DNA of 64,000 nt from Flavobacterium tyrosinilyticum (GCF_023656565.1 NZ_JAMOKG010000002.1:1122030-1186029); one strand, 5' to 3'; counted from the first letter of the stretch, positions 16,195 to 24,538 are shown. Numbers and translations: made by a program. Notes: a model not told the origin generated them from the letters alone.

Positions 16195-16485
16195 TTAGTA
16201 TTTACTGTTTTTCCAATTTTCTTTAATCCACTCTTTTATATTTTGTTGACTTCTTTTATCACTTGGAACTTCGTTTCTAATCATTTTTTCAACTTTAATA
16301 GCCGATTGCTTTTGTTTTAATTCATATATTTCACAAAATTTATTTACGAAATATAACACTTCATAGCCTTCTTTACGGCTAAGTAAAGTGCTGTCAGGTT
16401 CACCAGAAACTCTAGGGTCGTCCCCTTTTATTGCGGTCCATGAATAGTCAGTGTAATGTAATTCGGATCTTGTTATAACTCCCAT
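16195..16485 (-). CDS. Hypothetical protein, 96 aa
   Basis: Not recognised. The protein is charged, with a conserved-looking N-terminus (ITRSELHYTDYSWTAIKGDDPRVSGEPD) and an Arg/Lys-rich helical C-terminus. It has no signal peptide or membrane segment. It is convergent with the RT and shares the terminator at 16157-16189. It begins with ATG at 16485 after an AT-rich gap. Coding is supported by even composition and a clean start and stop; function unknown. Confidence 0.65.
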   Translation of the reverse strand: MGVITRSELHYTDYSWTAIKGDDPRVSGEPDSTLLSRKEGYEVLYFVNKFCEIYELKQKQSAIKVEKMIRNEVPSDKRSQQNIKEWIKENWKNSKY

Positions 16486-16692
16486 ATTTTTAAAATTTAG
16501 TTAATATTATTTTTTGAATTATTAAATCATTAATAGTAGAATTTTATTGTATGATTTCTATTAACAAAGATTACCATATTATAACCAAGTGATTTACGGA
16601 AATCCATAAAAGAGTAAAAAAATATTATAAACAAGTTTACTAATAAACCAAAATCAAAAACAATAAGTATTTATACTGGATAAGAAAAAAAC

Positions 16693-16726
16693 AAAACCCT
16701 CAATCTTTTCCAAGACCAAGGGTTTT
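16693..16726. terminator. Terminator of the 77-aa gene
   Basis: An AAAACCCT/AGGGTTTT stem with a short inner CTT/AAG pairing and a T-rich flank on both strands, 27 bp past the stop of the minus-strand gene at 16753. The 16486-16692 stretch shows nothing else. Confidence 0.7.
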
Positions 16727-16752
16727 AATTTTTTCAAAAAGAAACAAACCTT

Positions 16753-16986
16753 TTACTCCAAATCCAGATAAGGATCTAAAATTTCGGCTAGTTCATTGAG
16801 CCAATAGAAGCTGTCTCCAAGTTTGGCAGCGTTTAACTGAATGTTTTCTTGATCGTTTAGAACGCCCAATGCGAGGGTTAGATTTACCTGTCTTATGGCT
16901 CTCGCCATATCGAGTGGGTCAATTCTGTCGTTGAAGAAATTCATTAGACCGATTTCGGCTTCTTTTGAAAGGGTTTTGGTACTCAT
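16753..16986 (-). CDS. Small hypothetical protein, 77 aa
   Basis: The acidic, fully helical-looking protein reads STKTLSKEAEIGLMNFFND, then DPLDMARAIRQVNLTLALGV, and a C-terminus DSFYWLNELAEILDPYLD. I believe this small family recurs in Flavobacterium genomes, but I cannot name a function. The start (ATG 16986) follows a CCTAAAAGTTAAGA box that is repeated upstream of the 37-aa ORF just before it, so the two ORFs may share a translation signal. The local GC content is higher than in the neighbouring island genes. Confidence 0.7.
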   Translation of the reverse strand: MSTKTLSKEAEIGLMNFFNDRIDPLDMARAIRQVNLTLALGVLNDQENIQLNAAKLGDSFYWLNELAEILDPYLDLE

Positions 16987-16997
16987 AATCTTAACTT

Positions 16998-17111
16998 TTA
17001 GGGAAATATAAAACCCGCGCAGGTTAGGTGTCCTACGCAGTTAAGAACGCGTTGCAGTTGTTTCCAATACCGCCACCATACCACACGGGCAAACTTTTTT
17101 TCTATAATCAT
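16998..17111 (-). CDS. Candidate 37-aa micropeptide upstream of the 77-aa gene
   Basis: ATG at 17111, stop at 16998-17000. The peptide is basic and aromatic, with VVWWRYWKQLQRVLNC near the middle and a hydrophobic end. Both this ATG and the next gene's ATG are preceded by the same box CCTAAAAGTTAAGA (about 17112-17125 and 16988-17001), and the stop codon of this ORF lies inside the second box. The coding stretch also forms a stem GCGTAGG...CCTGCGC, so it could instead be a structured leader or attenuator. No homology claim is made. Confidence 0.35.
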   Translation of the reverse strand: MIIEKKFARVVWWRYWKQLQRVLNCVGHLTCAGFIFP

Positions 17112-17382
17112 GTCTTAACTTTTAGGACTGCAAATATATTAAAAAAGAAGTTGGTTTAATAGTATTAAAAGTAGTAAAATTCTTAAATATTTATTTTCCT
17201 AATAGCGCACATTTTCCAACCGTGCCCGTAACAATAACACACAACACAAATTATCAAGACAGAAGCTACAAAGATTCACACAGCTTTAGTTTTATATTTA
17301 AAATAGAGAACCAAACCAATCTTTGAGGGCATGGATTGGAAATCCGCGCTATCGGTATTTTTTTTGTTTGCAAAATTGTGAC

Positions 17383-17904
17383 TTAGAAAATTTTCTTATA
17401 CTTATTTGTTTTTAAAGACAGTTTTGATTCAAGTATTTTTTTCTCAATTACTTTTCCTTTCTGATCAATTTTGAAGCATATATAGATATATCCATTGCCT
17501 ATTGTCGAGTATGAAAAACTATTTATTTCGATTATTATACTTGTATAATTTAATCTTTTTAATGCGACGATCTTAATAGGAATGAGATTTGTAAAATCTT
17601 TGATAACAATATTTTTAATGTCATAATTATTTATCTCTATTATTGGATTTTGTGAAAAATTTAGTTTTTCAATTAGCTTTTTTGTTAGCGAATTTTTATT
17701 GCATTCTGAGGTAATTACATTTTCAGTTTTTAGAAAAAAAGTAATTTCATTGTTAAACAGATTCTCGTGAATTTTATAAACACTTAAAGAATCATTAATT
17801 GCTATTCTACATGATTTTATTTCCTTTTGAATAAAGTCAGGAGTATTCTTTTGTGCAATTAATGTATTAAGAAAAAGACAGAAAAAAAACGTTGTAATTC
17901 TCAT
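17383..17904 (-). CDS. Secreted hypothetical protein, 173 aa
   Basis: The N-terminus RITTFFFCLFLNTLIAQ is a signal peptide ending at Ala-Gln, the usual cleavage context in Bacteroidetes. The mature part is AT-rich, with predicted beta strands (NGYIYICFKIDQKGKVIEKKIL near the C-terminus, somewhat like TonB C-terminal-type domains) and no known motif. It is the last gene before the small-ORF region. The 17112-17382 gap upstream of it shows AT-rich DNA only. Function unknown; a periplasmic location is inferred. Confidence 0.65.
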   Translation of the reverse strand: MRITTFFFCLFLNTLIAQKNTPDFIQKEIKSCRIAINDSLSVYKIHENLFNNEITFFLKTENVITSECNKNSLTKKLIEKLNFSQNPIIEINNYDIKNIVIKDFTNLIPIKIVALKRLNYTSIIIEINSFSYSTIGNGYIYICFKIDQKGKVIEKKILESKLSLKTNKYKKIF

Positions 17905-17943
17905 AATTTATATGTTGAACTATTTTTAAAACTAAATTCCCAC

Positions 17944-17999
17944 ACTGGCGCGAATGTCTCGCTCGTGCATTTACAAGATTTGTCTATAATGCTGTCATT
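17944..17999 (+). repeat. REP-like element, half copy
   Basis: It matches the left part of the element at 19663-19753 (CTGGCGCGA.TGTCTCGCTC, then GCATTT.CAAGATTTGTC). The right palindrome arm is missing; homology stops at about 17999. Confidence 0.7.
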
Positions 18000-18041
18000 A
18001 TGAATAGATATAATTTTTTTTAATAGGGTTCTATTTAAATT

Positions 18042-18449
18042 CTAAACAAAAAAGAGTGGTAATATATTATCATTATCTTTTACTATTAGATTAACAAAAT
18101 CTACAATGTGGCGTTGATGATCAAGATAAAATGTGTTATTAGCAATTTCCTGAATGTCTTTCATTGGCAATATTGTAACTGTCAAGTTATTACTTAAGAT
18201 GACTTGTTCTCTATATTTCTTAAATAGTACTGTTTCACTTTTGTCAATTGTAACTTTTAAATTTTTATTGTTTGACATTAAATTACCATAAGAATCTATA
18301 TACATTACCATTATTTCATCTTCAAACTTCAAAGTTCGATTGAATATAAACTTTGCTTCTGTTTGATTATTTATAACTATATAATATTCATACTTTCTTT
18401 GATATGGAAATATAATATGAATGTCGTCTAATATTTTTTCGGAATACAT
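18042..18449 (-). CDS. Hypothetical protein, 135 aa
   Basis: Not recognised. There is no signal peptide. It is rich in alternating beta-strand segments (DIHIIFPYQRKYEYYIVI, EAKFIFNRTLKFEDEIMVMYID). It lies 14 bp downstream of the DUF2931 lipoprotein gene and is probably co-transcribed with it. By position in a VgrG neighbourhood it could be part of an effector/immunity set, but nothing in the sequence proves this. Confidence 0.6.
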   Translation of the reverse strand: MYSEKILDDIHIIFPYQRKYEYYIVINNQTEAKFIFNRTLKFEDEIMVMYIDSYGNLMSNNKNLKVTIDKSETVLFKKYREQVILSNNLTVTILPMKDIQEIANNTFYLDHQRHIVDFVNLIVKDNDNILPLFFV

Positions 18450-18463
18450 AATCTTTATTTAGT

Positions 18464-19597
18464 TTATTGATTCTTCAAAATTTCTTCTGCTCTTTTGTCT
18501 ATCAGGAAAATTTTAGTTTTGCATTTTTTTAGTTCGATTTGTTTGTAGTCATTTTTTAAGATGATACTCATTTTTGTAAAACTATCATCAACATTTAGTA
18601 ACATGGTAATTTCACTATCGGGGCTAATTTTCGATAAGTTTTGAAATGAGTCTAGTGCTTCCTGTTCGTCAAAGGCATCAATTCTGAGCCAGTGCTTTGT
18701 GCCATCTAGAGATTTAACAAATGCGCCAAACTTTTTAGGAACAGCTTTAAGGTTGGATTGCAAGATGTTTTTATTGTATGCGATTTGATCTGTGGTTGGC
18801 GGATTGCCAATTATTTCACTGTTATAAAATCGTACATAAAAATCATAAATTTCCAGCTTTTGATTAAAGGCAACTTTCCAGGGATAGCGCTTGCGATAAT
18901 CATCCCATCTTTTAGAACTTATTTTGTCCAGCATTACTTCTTCTCGTACTTCAAGGCTAAAATGAATTTCCATTCTTTCTTTTACCACTATTGGCCTATC
19001 AGTTAGTTCTGCTATTTGTTTCCACATGCGATCGGCTTCTGGTCCTTCGAGAACTGCTTCAGCTTGATAACGCCCAATTTCAATTTTATTTTGCCCACTT
19101 GCCCAAACCACTACCATTCCTTTTGGTGCGAGACCGACAGTAATTGAGCTAAAGGTTTCTTTATGAAGCTCTTTTTTATCATAACCTTCATAAATAAGTC
19201 TTTTTGCATCTATTCCATAAATAAGATACCCATCCTTAAAAAGATTATACAGTTTTTCCTGAGGCATTTTAAAATTGCCTTTGTAAAATTTATTTTCGGT
19301 ATACGAATACCAGGCAATTTTTAAGCTATCAGGCATTGCTTTGTATGCTTCTCCTACAGCCCAGCTGTTTGCCGAACCTTCCCAGCCATCTTCCATTTCA
19401 CTACCGTTGGGTATTGTAGCTTCATATCCATCACTTAAAATAAAGGAATGAGGGTATATAATCCGCATCGGATATCCAGATGGCGCTGTAGCGTCTCCAT
19501 CCCATTCAAATTTTTCTGTTTTATAATTTTCCATTTTTTGACAAGAGGTAGGTTGTGTAGTTAAAATAATACTAAGTAGTAGTATGATTTTTTTCAT
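18464..19597 (-). CDS. DUF2931-family lipoprotein
   Basis: The ATG at 19597 gives a lipoprotein signal MKKIILLLSIILTTQPTSCQ with a lipobox Cys; the reading frame extends 7 codons upstream to a TTG, which is less likely. The mature protein starts with WDGDATAPSGYPMRIIYPHSFILSDG and has NSWAVGEAYKAMPDSLKIAWYSYTENKFYKG, typical of DUF2931. DUF2931 covers the first 220 residues or so; the last 150 (from about FVKSLDGTKHWLRIDAFDE) look like an added domain. Such lipoproteins often lie near VgrG genes in flavobacteria, where an immunity role is plausible but unproven. Confidence 0.78.
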   Translation of the reverse strand: MKKIILLLSIILTTQPTSCQKMENYKTEKFEWDGDATAPSGYPMRIIYPHSFILSDGYEATIPNGSEMEDGWEGSANSWAVGEAYKAMPDSLKIAWYSYTENKFYKGNFKMPQEKLYNLFKDGYLIYGIDAKRLIYEGYDKKELHKETFSSITVGLAPKGMVVVWASGQNKIEIGRYQAEAVLEGPEADRMWKQIAELTDRPIVVKERMEIHFSLEVREEVMLDKISSKRWDDYRKRYPWKVAFNQKLEIYDFYVRFYNSEIIGNPPTTDQIAYNKNILQSNLKAVPKKFGAFVKSLDGTKHWLRIDAFDEQEALDSFQNLSKISPDSEITMLLNVDDSFTKMSIILKNDYKQIELKKCKTKIFLIDKRAEEILKNQ

Positions 19598-19662
19598 AAT
19601 CCGTTTTTTAGGCGTCAATAATTTGGCGTTTAGGTTTGTCTTTTACTAGATTTAGTCCCTCT

Positions 19663-19753
19663 TGCTGGCGCGAGCGTCTCGCTCTTGCATTTGCAAGATT
19701 TGTCTATAATTCTGTCATTCTTTGTGTTCACGAGCGGGACGCTCTCGCCAGCA
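19663..19753. repeat. REP-like palindromic element, complete
   Basis: The 22-bp arms at 19663-19684 (TGCTGGCGCGAGCGTCTCGC...) and 19732-19753 are inverted with 2 mismatches, separated by about 47 bp containing TTTGCAAGATTTGTCTATAA. A half copy lies at 17944-17999. The element is GC-rich in an AT-rich island and sits in the 19598-19891 gap downstream of the tandem lipoproteins. It resembles non-autonomous REP/MITE elements; no transposase is present nearby. Confidence 0.8.
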
Positions 19754-19891
19754 GGGGGGAATTAGGTTTCTCATTTAATCATAATAACGAGCATTAATCT
19801 TTTGCCCTAAATAATAGTGCTCCAAAATATTTCTATAAAAATTATTTTCATTAATGTAATTTATAAACAATTTGTAAGATTTATCTTATTC

Positions 19892-20449
19892 TTAATGATA
19901 AATACTCGTTTTGTAATTATTTATTCGAAACAAAGTGGGGTAACTTTTTTTACTCCTATTGCCTTCTATAATTATACTTATCGGAATTTTCAGATCGCTA
20001 TAATACTTTTTGATTTTTTCTTCAGAACTTAAATCAGCTATTTCTTCAATTTCTTGGTCATGAGGAAATACTACCACATTTTTATAAAACAAAGAATCAT
20101 TTCTAAACAGATAGGTAATAATTCTATTATTTAATTGATTTTTGATGTACTGAATACTTTGTTTATTTTTAACTGAATCTGATTTGTAAAACCCAACTAA
20201 TTGCATGGGATAAAATGGATTATCTTTATTTTCTGGTCTCACATTTGAATACATTTTGTATTTTGTAATGTATCTATTCGTGTTTTTATTTTTAAAATCA
20301 TCAATTGTATCAGTATATGAGTATTTATGGAATCCATTATCCGATAATTCTTGCTGTGTTATTGGGTCAGGTAAATAGTGGTTAATTGTATCTTTTTTAT
20401 GACAAGACATCAATATAAATGTTACAAATAATACAATTGAATTTTTCAT
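19892..20449 (-). CDS. Lipoprotein, tandem paralogue 2 (possible T6SS immunity)
   Basis: The 185-aa product has a short lipoprotein signal (IVLFVTFILMSCHKKD) with Cys of the lipobox. It is clearly related to the gene just upstream: both share CHK.DTINH, P.TQ.EL..NGF.KYSY and LFRNDSLFYK.V. Its ATG directly follows the TAA of the paralogue with no spacer, so the two are translationally coupled. Tandem, fast-diverging lipoproteins behind a VgrG cargo gene are typical of immunity arrays; this function is inferred. Confidence 0.75.
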   Translation of the reverse strand: MKNSIVLFVTFILMSCHKKDTINHYLPDPITQQELSDNGFHKYSYTDTIDDFKNKNTNRYITKYKMYSNVRPENKDNPFYPMQLVGFYKSDSVKNKQSIQYIKNQLNNRIITYLFRNDSLFYKNVVVFPHDQEIEEIADLSSEEKIKKYYSDLKIPISIIIEGNRSKKSYPTLFRINNYKTSIYH

Positions 20450-21127
20450 TTAGTCAAAATAATATACTTTATAAATGTGACCGGAATAGCAATCTTCTTT
20501 AATCGGGTAGGCAGTTGAAGTGGTTAAATAATTTGTAAACATCTCAAAATTATCTTCCTTGTTAGAGTAAAAAAAACGAGTAAAATAGCCGTCAATTATA
20601 AATTGTGTAGCATATTTTTCTCCTTCATTAGCATTCTTTATTTTGGGTTCTATTGGAATTTTATTTTTTTTATAATAATTAATAATCTTTTTTCTACTTG
20701 TAAGATTTGGAACTTTTTTTTCAGTTTTATCAAAAAACTCAATGGATACATCTTTGTAAAACAAAGAATCATTTCTAAACAAATAAGTAATAATTTTATT
20801 ATCTAATTCATTTTTAAGATAATCCATGTTTTTTCTGTTTTTTATAGAATCTTCACTATAAAATTTCCATAATTTAGTTGGATAAATATCTCCATTTTCA
20901 TTTTTTTCTGGCTTCACATTAGAATACATATCATATTTAATTACAGAACGAATAGTATCATCTACTTTATCTTTATCGTCTATTATAATCTCATATGAAT
21001 ATTTGTAAAAACCATTAAGTTCTAGCTCTTTTTGAGTAACTGGTTTAGTTAAAAAGTGATTTATAGTGTCTTCTTTATGGCATGATATAAATAAAAACAT
21101 GTTTAATAATATAGCTAAATTTTTCAT
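20450..21127 (-). CDS. Lipoprotein, tandem paralogue 1 (possible T6SS immunity)
   Basis: The ATG at 21127 starts a lipoprotein signal MKNLAILLNMFLFISCHKED; the frame can be extended to a TTG at 21133 but the ATG fits better. At 225 aa it is longer than its paralogue mainly by a C-terminal segment (FTRFFYSNKEDNFEMFTNYL). It lies 7 bp after the stop of the 292-aa gene. Shared motifs with the next gene indicate duplication in place. No named domain is recognised. Confidence 0.75.
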   Translation of the reverse strand: MKNLAILLNMFLFISCHKEDTINHFLTKPVTQKELELNGFYKYSYEIIIDDKDKVDDTIRSVIKYDMYSNVKPEKNENGDIYPTKLWKFYSEDSIKNRKNMDYLKNELDNKIITYLFRNDSLFYKDVSIEFFDKTEKKVPNLTSRKKIINYYKKNKIPIEPKIKNANEGEKYATQFIIDGYFTRFFYSNKEDNFEMFTNYLTTSTAYPIKEDCYSGHIYKVYYFD

Positions 21128-21134
21128 CTTCAAT

Positions 21135-22013
21135 TTATTTTAGTGCCAATCCAAAGTCTTCTAGTTCTTTTAATAAATCTCTATTTTCTTTTTCAGGATC
21201 TCCTTTTGGTCTCTGAGGAGAAATGTACCCATTAGAATTGTCTCTTTTATATTTTTGAATTATTGTAGTATTATCAAGATAAACTGGTCCTTTTATAGGA
21301 TAAGTATATTCTGCAAGACTGAACCTTGGTTCTGCACTTAAAGCCATTCCTAAAATTTTCATTGCCGTGTCTGCAATTACTGGCGCTTTACCTGGTATAA
21401 AACCAACTGCCGCTGTTGTTATTCCTAATAAGCTTAAGGTTTTATTTAGTTCATCACGGTTTTCTGCAACCTTTAGATTTGTGTAATTAACATCGGTTCT
21501 ACGATTGCACAGTGATGCCTGTTTAATATATTCATGAAATTTTTTTAAGATATAAATTTTTCCTGTCCTAAAGGTCAAGGTTTTATTTTCTAAAACATCC
21601 TTGTGCAATTCTTTAGCATCTATACAGGCTTCTTTTTCTTTTCTTATTTTATATGAAGTATCCAGAAGATGTCTATTTTCGGAGTAATCATAAATCAGTT
21701 TAAATTCTGTCAGTACTTTTTCTCCTTTCACTATTTTGCCTTTATTATCCATATAAATAGTTAAAGCGCTTAAATAACATTTTCTTGGGACGTGATTTAT
21801 GTCGATATTTTTTGCCGAATCTGTATAACATTTATTTAATTCTAATGAAGTTAAAGCTGTAATGCAGTGTACTAAATTAATATCACCACTTTTAAAAGCC
21901 ATATTTATACTTTGTGTGTAGTACGCTCTTGACAAGTCTCTAAATTGATATTCTTCCCAAGGCTCTGGCACTTCCTCTGGTTCGTAATTGCCTAAACTAA
22001 TTGATGTTACCAT
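21135..22013 (-). CDS. Probable T6SS cargo protein, 292 aa, family unknown
   Basis: No signal peptide. The N-terminal part (PEPWEEYQFRDLSRAYYTQSINMAFKSGD) is helical and contains several Cys. Residues about 195-230 include a hydrophobic Gly/Ala stretch (LLGITTAAVGFIPGKAPVIADTAMKILG). The C-terminus is charged. I recognise no toxin motif. It overlaps the 56-aa gene by 17 nt, which itself follows vgrG, and two lipoproteins follow it; this order (VgrG, small protein, larger protein, immunity-like lipoproteins) suggests an effector. This is inference from context. Confidence 0.6.
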   Translation of the reverse strand: MVTSISLGNYEPEEVPEPWEEYQFRDLSRAYYTQSINMAFKSGDINLVHCITALTSLELNKCYTDSAKNIDINHVPRKCYLSALTIYMDNKGKIVKGEKVLTEFKLIYDYSENRHLLDTSYKIRKEKEACIDAKELHKDVLENKTLTFRTGKIYILKKFHEYIKQASLCNRRTDVNYTNLKVAENRDELNKTLSLLGITTAAVGFIPGKAPVIADTAMKILGMALSAEPRFSLAEYTYPIKGPVYLDNTTIIQKYKRDNSNGYISPQRPKGDPEKENRDLLKELEDFGLALK

Positions 22014-22167
22014 TTTTTATAATTTTTTTTGTACTGTTTAATTCTATATTTCCGTACGTAGCAACTAACTTTATAGTCTCGCTAGTTTTCTCTACTTCTT
22101 TTGCTAAAACAAAATGTTTTTTTCTTACTTTTAAAATGCTGTTTTTGGCATTTTTTATAATAGCCAT
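21997..22167 (-). CDS. Small protein between vgrG and the cargo gene, 56 aa
   Basis: ATG at 22167, 11 bp after the vgrG stop, TAG at 21997-21999. The peptide MAIIKNAKNSILKVRKKHF is followed by TIKLVATYGNIELNSTKKI, and that second half resembles the repeated GNI.L.S..KI strands at the VgrG C-terminus. It overlaps the start of the 292-aa gene by 17 nt, a coupling that supports real translation. It may be a separately encoded piece of the VgrG spike or an adaptor for the cargo. Confidence 0.6.
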   Translation of the reverse strand: MAIIKNAKNSILKVRKKHFVLAKEVEKTSETIKLVATYGNIELNSTKKIIKNGNIN

Positions 22168-22178
22168 GATTTTAAGAT

Positions 22179-23981
22179 TTAGTTGAAATTGCTGTTTTCA
22201 CCACTATTGGCATGAATCGTTTTAGAAGCTTTTAGTGTCATGTCTCCATTTGTAGCATTTATATTAATCTTCTCCGCCATTTCAATATGTTCAGATGAAT
22301 TAATTGTTATTTTTTCATCGATAAATTCCATTTTTTCATCGCCTTTTTCGAATAGATTTCCTTCTGCACTTATCGTAATGTCATTGCCTGCACTTTGTGT
22401 TATATTGTTATCTGCTTTACCATCGATATTAGTTCCAGCTGTATAAGTAATACTTTCACTCGCTTCAAAAACAATATTTTTAGCACGTATAGTAACTGTT
22501 TCAGGAGAGGTCACATTAATATTTTTGCCTTCTTCATCCAAATGAATTTCATTTCCACTTGGGTCAGAAAGCCAGATGCCTACTTTTTCAATAAACTTGA
22601 AAAGCTGTCCAAAAGGGAGTTTCCAGCCTTTAATTCGGTTTTTGTCATCAAAGAAATCGGGCATTTCTTTTCCGTTGTAATAGGTGCCAGAAACATACGG
22701 GCGTTCTGCATTGCCGCCTTCAAAACTCACCTGAACTTCTTCGCCAATTTCGGGTCTGAAATAAAGCCCTTTTCCAGAACCAGAGTAAGGCTGAACCACA
22801 CGCATCCAATCGCTTTTGCTTGACCAGCCACTCCAGAAGAAATCCACTTTTATGCGTCCCATTTTTTCGGGGTCATTATTGTCAATTACGACTGCGGGCT
22901 GGCTTTCGGCAGAAGCAAATGCATTTACGTCTGTGTAATGTGGCGCTGCAACATCGGCAGGAATAGCTTTAAATTTGCAGGTGTAATTCCCGTTTACTTC
23001 AGAGCAATGTATAATTTCAATTGCCAGTAAATGATGTTCTACGTTTTTATTTTCAATAGAAAAAGTCTGTCCCAAACCTATAGGCAGATAGGAGGTGCCG
23101 CTGTAGAATATGCTGTTGGCATCGCGTCCGGCGGTTTGCATTTTCACCATTTCATCAATTTCTTCTTTATTTTGAGCGTTGCTGGTATACGCGCCGTTTT
23201 CAAGTCCGGGTCTAACAATGTAAGGCTGTTTAAAAACGGCAAGCGATGCAAAACGGTCTCGGCTTCCTTCGGAGGTTTTTTCTGCACCATTTTTTATACG
23301 GGAAGCGCTATTGTAATCATAACTGCTGAACGAAGTTTTGTGCGAAACCAGATTGGCCTCGATGCTAAAATTATGCAGAGACGATTCGTTTATAAGTTTT
23401 ATATCGGTGTTTTTAATCTGGCCAAACTGCATGCGCATTCCGTCAAAATAAAACCATTGTGCATAGCGTGCAGAGAGGCGTTTAAGAAAATCAAAGCTCG
23501 TTTCGTTGTACTGGATTTTAAAACTGAATTCTTTTGTATAAGTAGGCACAATGGCTTCTCTCTGATAAAATTCTCCCGAATTTTCTTCAGCAAAAATTTC
23601 GAGCCCAATCTGCTGGAGGCTTTTTTTGCGAAAGATTCTAGATTTCGGCATATCATCCAGAGCAATGGTATGGCTTGTTCCTGTTACGTGCAGTCCGGCG
23701 GGGTTTCCGTGTAGATCGACAGAACTTAGTTTTGTAATTCTTCCTTTAGACATTAATCGGATGCCTTTTACTTTAAAGGTAAAAATGACCTCGCTGCCAA
23801 TGTAATTGCTAAAGGCTTTTTCCTGATCTTGCGGGGCAATAATAGGTTTTCCTGTGTATTGCCAAAAGAAAGAAAAATGATGGTGGTCTGCCATTTTTTG
23901 AGAGAGCTCAAGATTGTAATAGATAACATTTTGAGTAAAGCCTTCTATGGTAATATGTACCTGTTCGGAGAATTTTGACAT
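22179..23981 (-). CDS. vgrG: Type VI secretion VgrG/TssI spike protein
   Basis: The 600-aa protein has the gp27-like N-terminal part (about 1-345), a gp5-like OB fold (about 362-435: VVIDNNDPEKMGRIKVDFFW, then YFRPEIGEEVQVSFEGGNAERPYVSGTYYNG), and a C-terminal beta-prism of short repeats (about 470-600: GNEIHLDEEGKNI, NITQSAGNDITISAEGN, TLKASKTIH). It is the spike tip of the Bacteroidetes T6SS. No sheath, baseplate or ClpV gene occurs in the window, so this is an orphan vgrG island relying on a core cluster elsewhere. It heads a minus-strand operon with the 56-aa protein, the 292-aa protein and two lipoproteins. Confidence 0.93.
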   Translation of the reverse strand: MSKFSEQVHITIEGFTQNVIYYNLELSQKMADHHHFSFFWQYTGKPIIAPQDQEKAFSNYIGSEVIFTFKVKGIRLMSKGRITKLSSVDLHGNPAGLHVTGTSHTIALDDMPKSRIFRKKSLQQIGLEIFAEENSGEFYQREAIVPTYTKEFSFKIQYNETSFDFLKRLSARYAQWFYFDGMRMQFGQIKNTDIKLINESSLHNFSIEANLVSHKTSFSSYDYNSASRIKNGAEKTSEGSRDRFASLAVFKQPYIVRPGLENGAYTSNAQNKEEIDEMVKMQTAGRDANSIFYSGTSYLPIGLGQTFSIENKNVEHHLLAIEIIHCSEVNGNYTCKFKAIPADVAAPHYTDVNAFASAESQPAVVIDNNDPEKMGRIKVDFFWSGWSSKSDWMRVVQPYSGSGKGLYFRPEIGEEVQVSFEGGNAERPYVSGTYYNGKEMPDFFDDKNRIKGWKLPFGQLFKFIEKVGIWLSDPSGNEIHLDEEGKNINVTSPETVTIRAKNIVFEASESITYTAGTNIDGKADNNITQSAGNDITISAEGNLFEKGDEKMEFIDEKITINSSEHIEMAEKININATNGDMTLKASKTIHANSGENSNFN

Positions 23982-24538
23982 TTTTTAGAAATTTAAATAG
24001 TGTAGTGATTGGTTAAATTGAAATCTATTTTTTAAGAACTTGGCATTGCCAAAAACCGATTCTTTGGCGGTCAGTTCTATGGATAAGAGCATTGGAATTT
24101 GCTCATGCTGTTACATTCTTCTTCGTTGATTTGTAGTTTGCTAGAAAGCTCATGCTGTTTGTTTTAAGGTTAATTTGATGCAATAGTTTTGCGATCCTTT
24201 ATTTTGATATAGAGGAGAATAGTGGGATTTCTAAAATGTAGTTGGATTTACTGCTGGTATATGCGCAGTATTTTTAGTGCGGTATTATGGTAAATATAGA
24301 CAGGGAGAAATAATAGTGACTACCTCTAAAAGACAAAAAAGTAATAGAATAGGGTATTTAAAATTACTAAATAAAAACAAAAGCGATCCGTTTAAGATCG
24401 CTTTTTGTTTTTGCAAAATAGTTTACTGTTAAAAAACATCATGTAGGAATAACAAAAGCAAAGTTTTTATTAGAAACTAAAAATAAAAACGTAGCAACTT
24501 AGTACCTTAGCATCTCAGTACCTTAGAAACTAGAAAAC
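23982..24538. other. Gap between vgrG and oxyR
   Basis: AT-rich DNA without an ORF that I can support. It holds an isolated hairpin terminator (24373-24412) and, at 24490-24535, a short unit with AGTACCTTAG twice, whose complement recurs at about 45008-45052. No clear TAnnTTTG box for vgrG was found. Confidence 0.6.
24373..24412. terminator. Orphan terminator hairpin
   Basis: The arms AAAAACAAAAGCGATC and GATCGCTTTTTGTTTTT enclose a 7-nt loop. No gene ends next to it on either strand: vgrG and oxyR diverge from this gap. It may close an unseen small transcript or be left from a lost gene. Confidence 0.7.
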
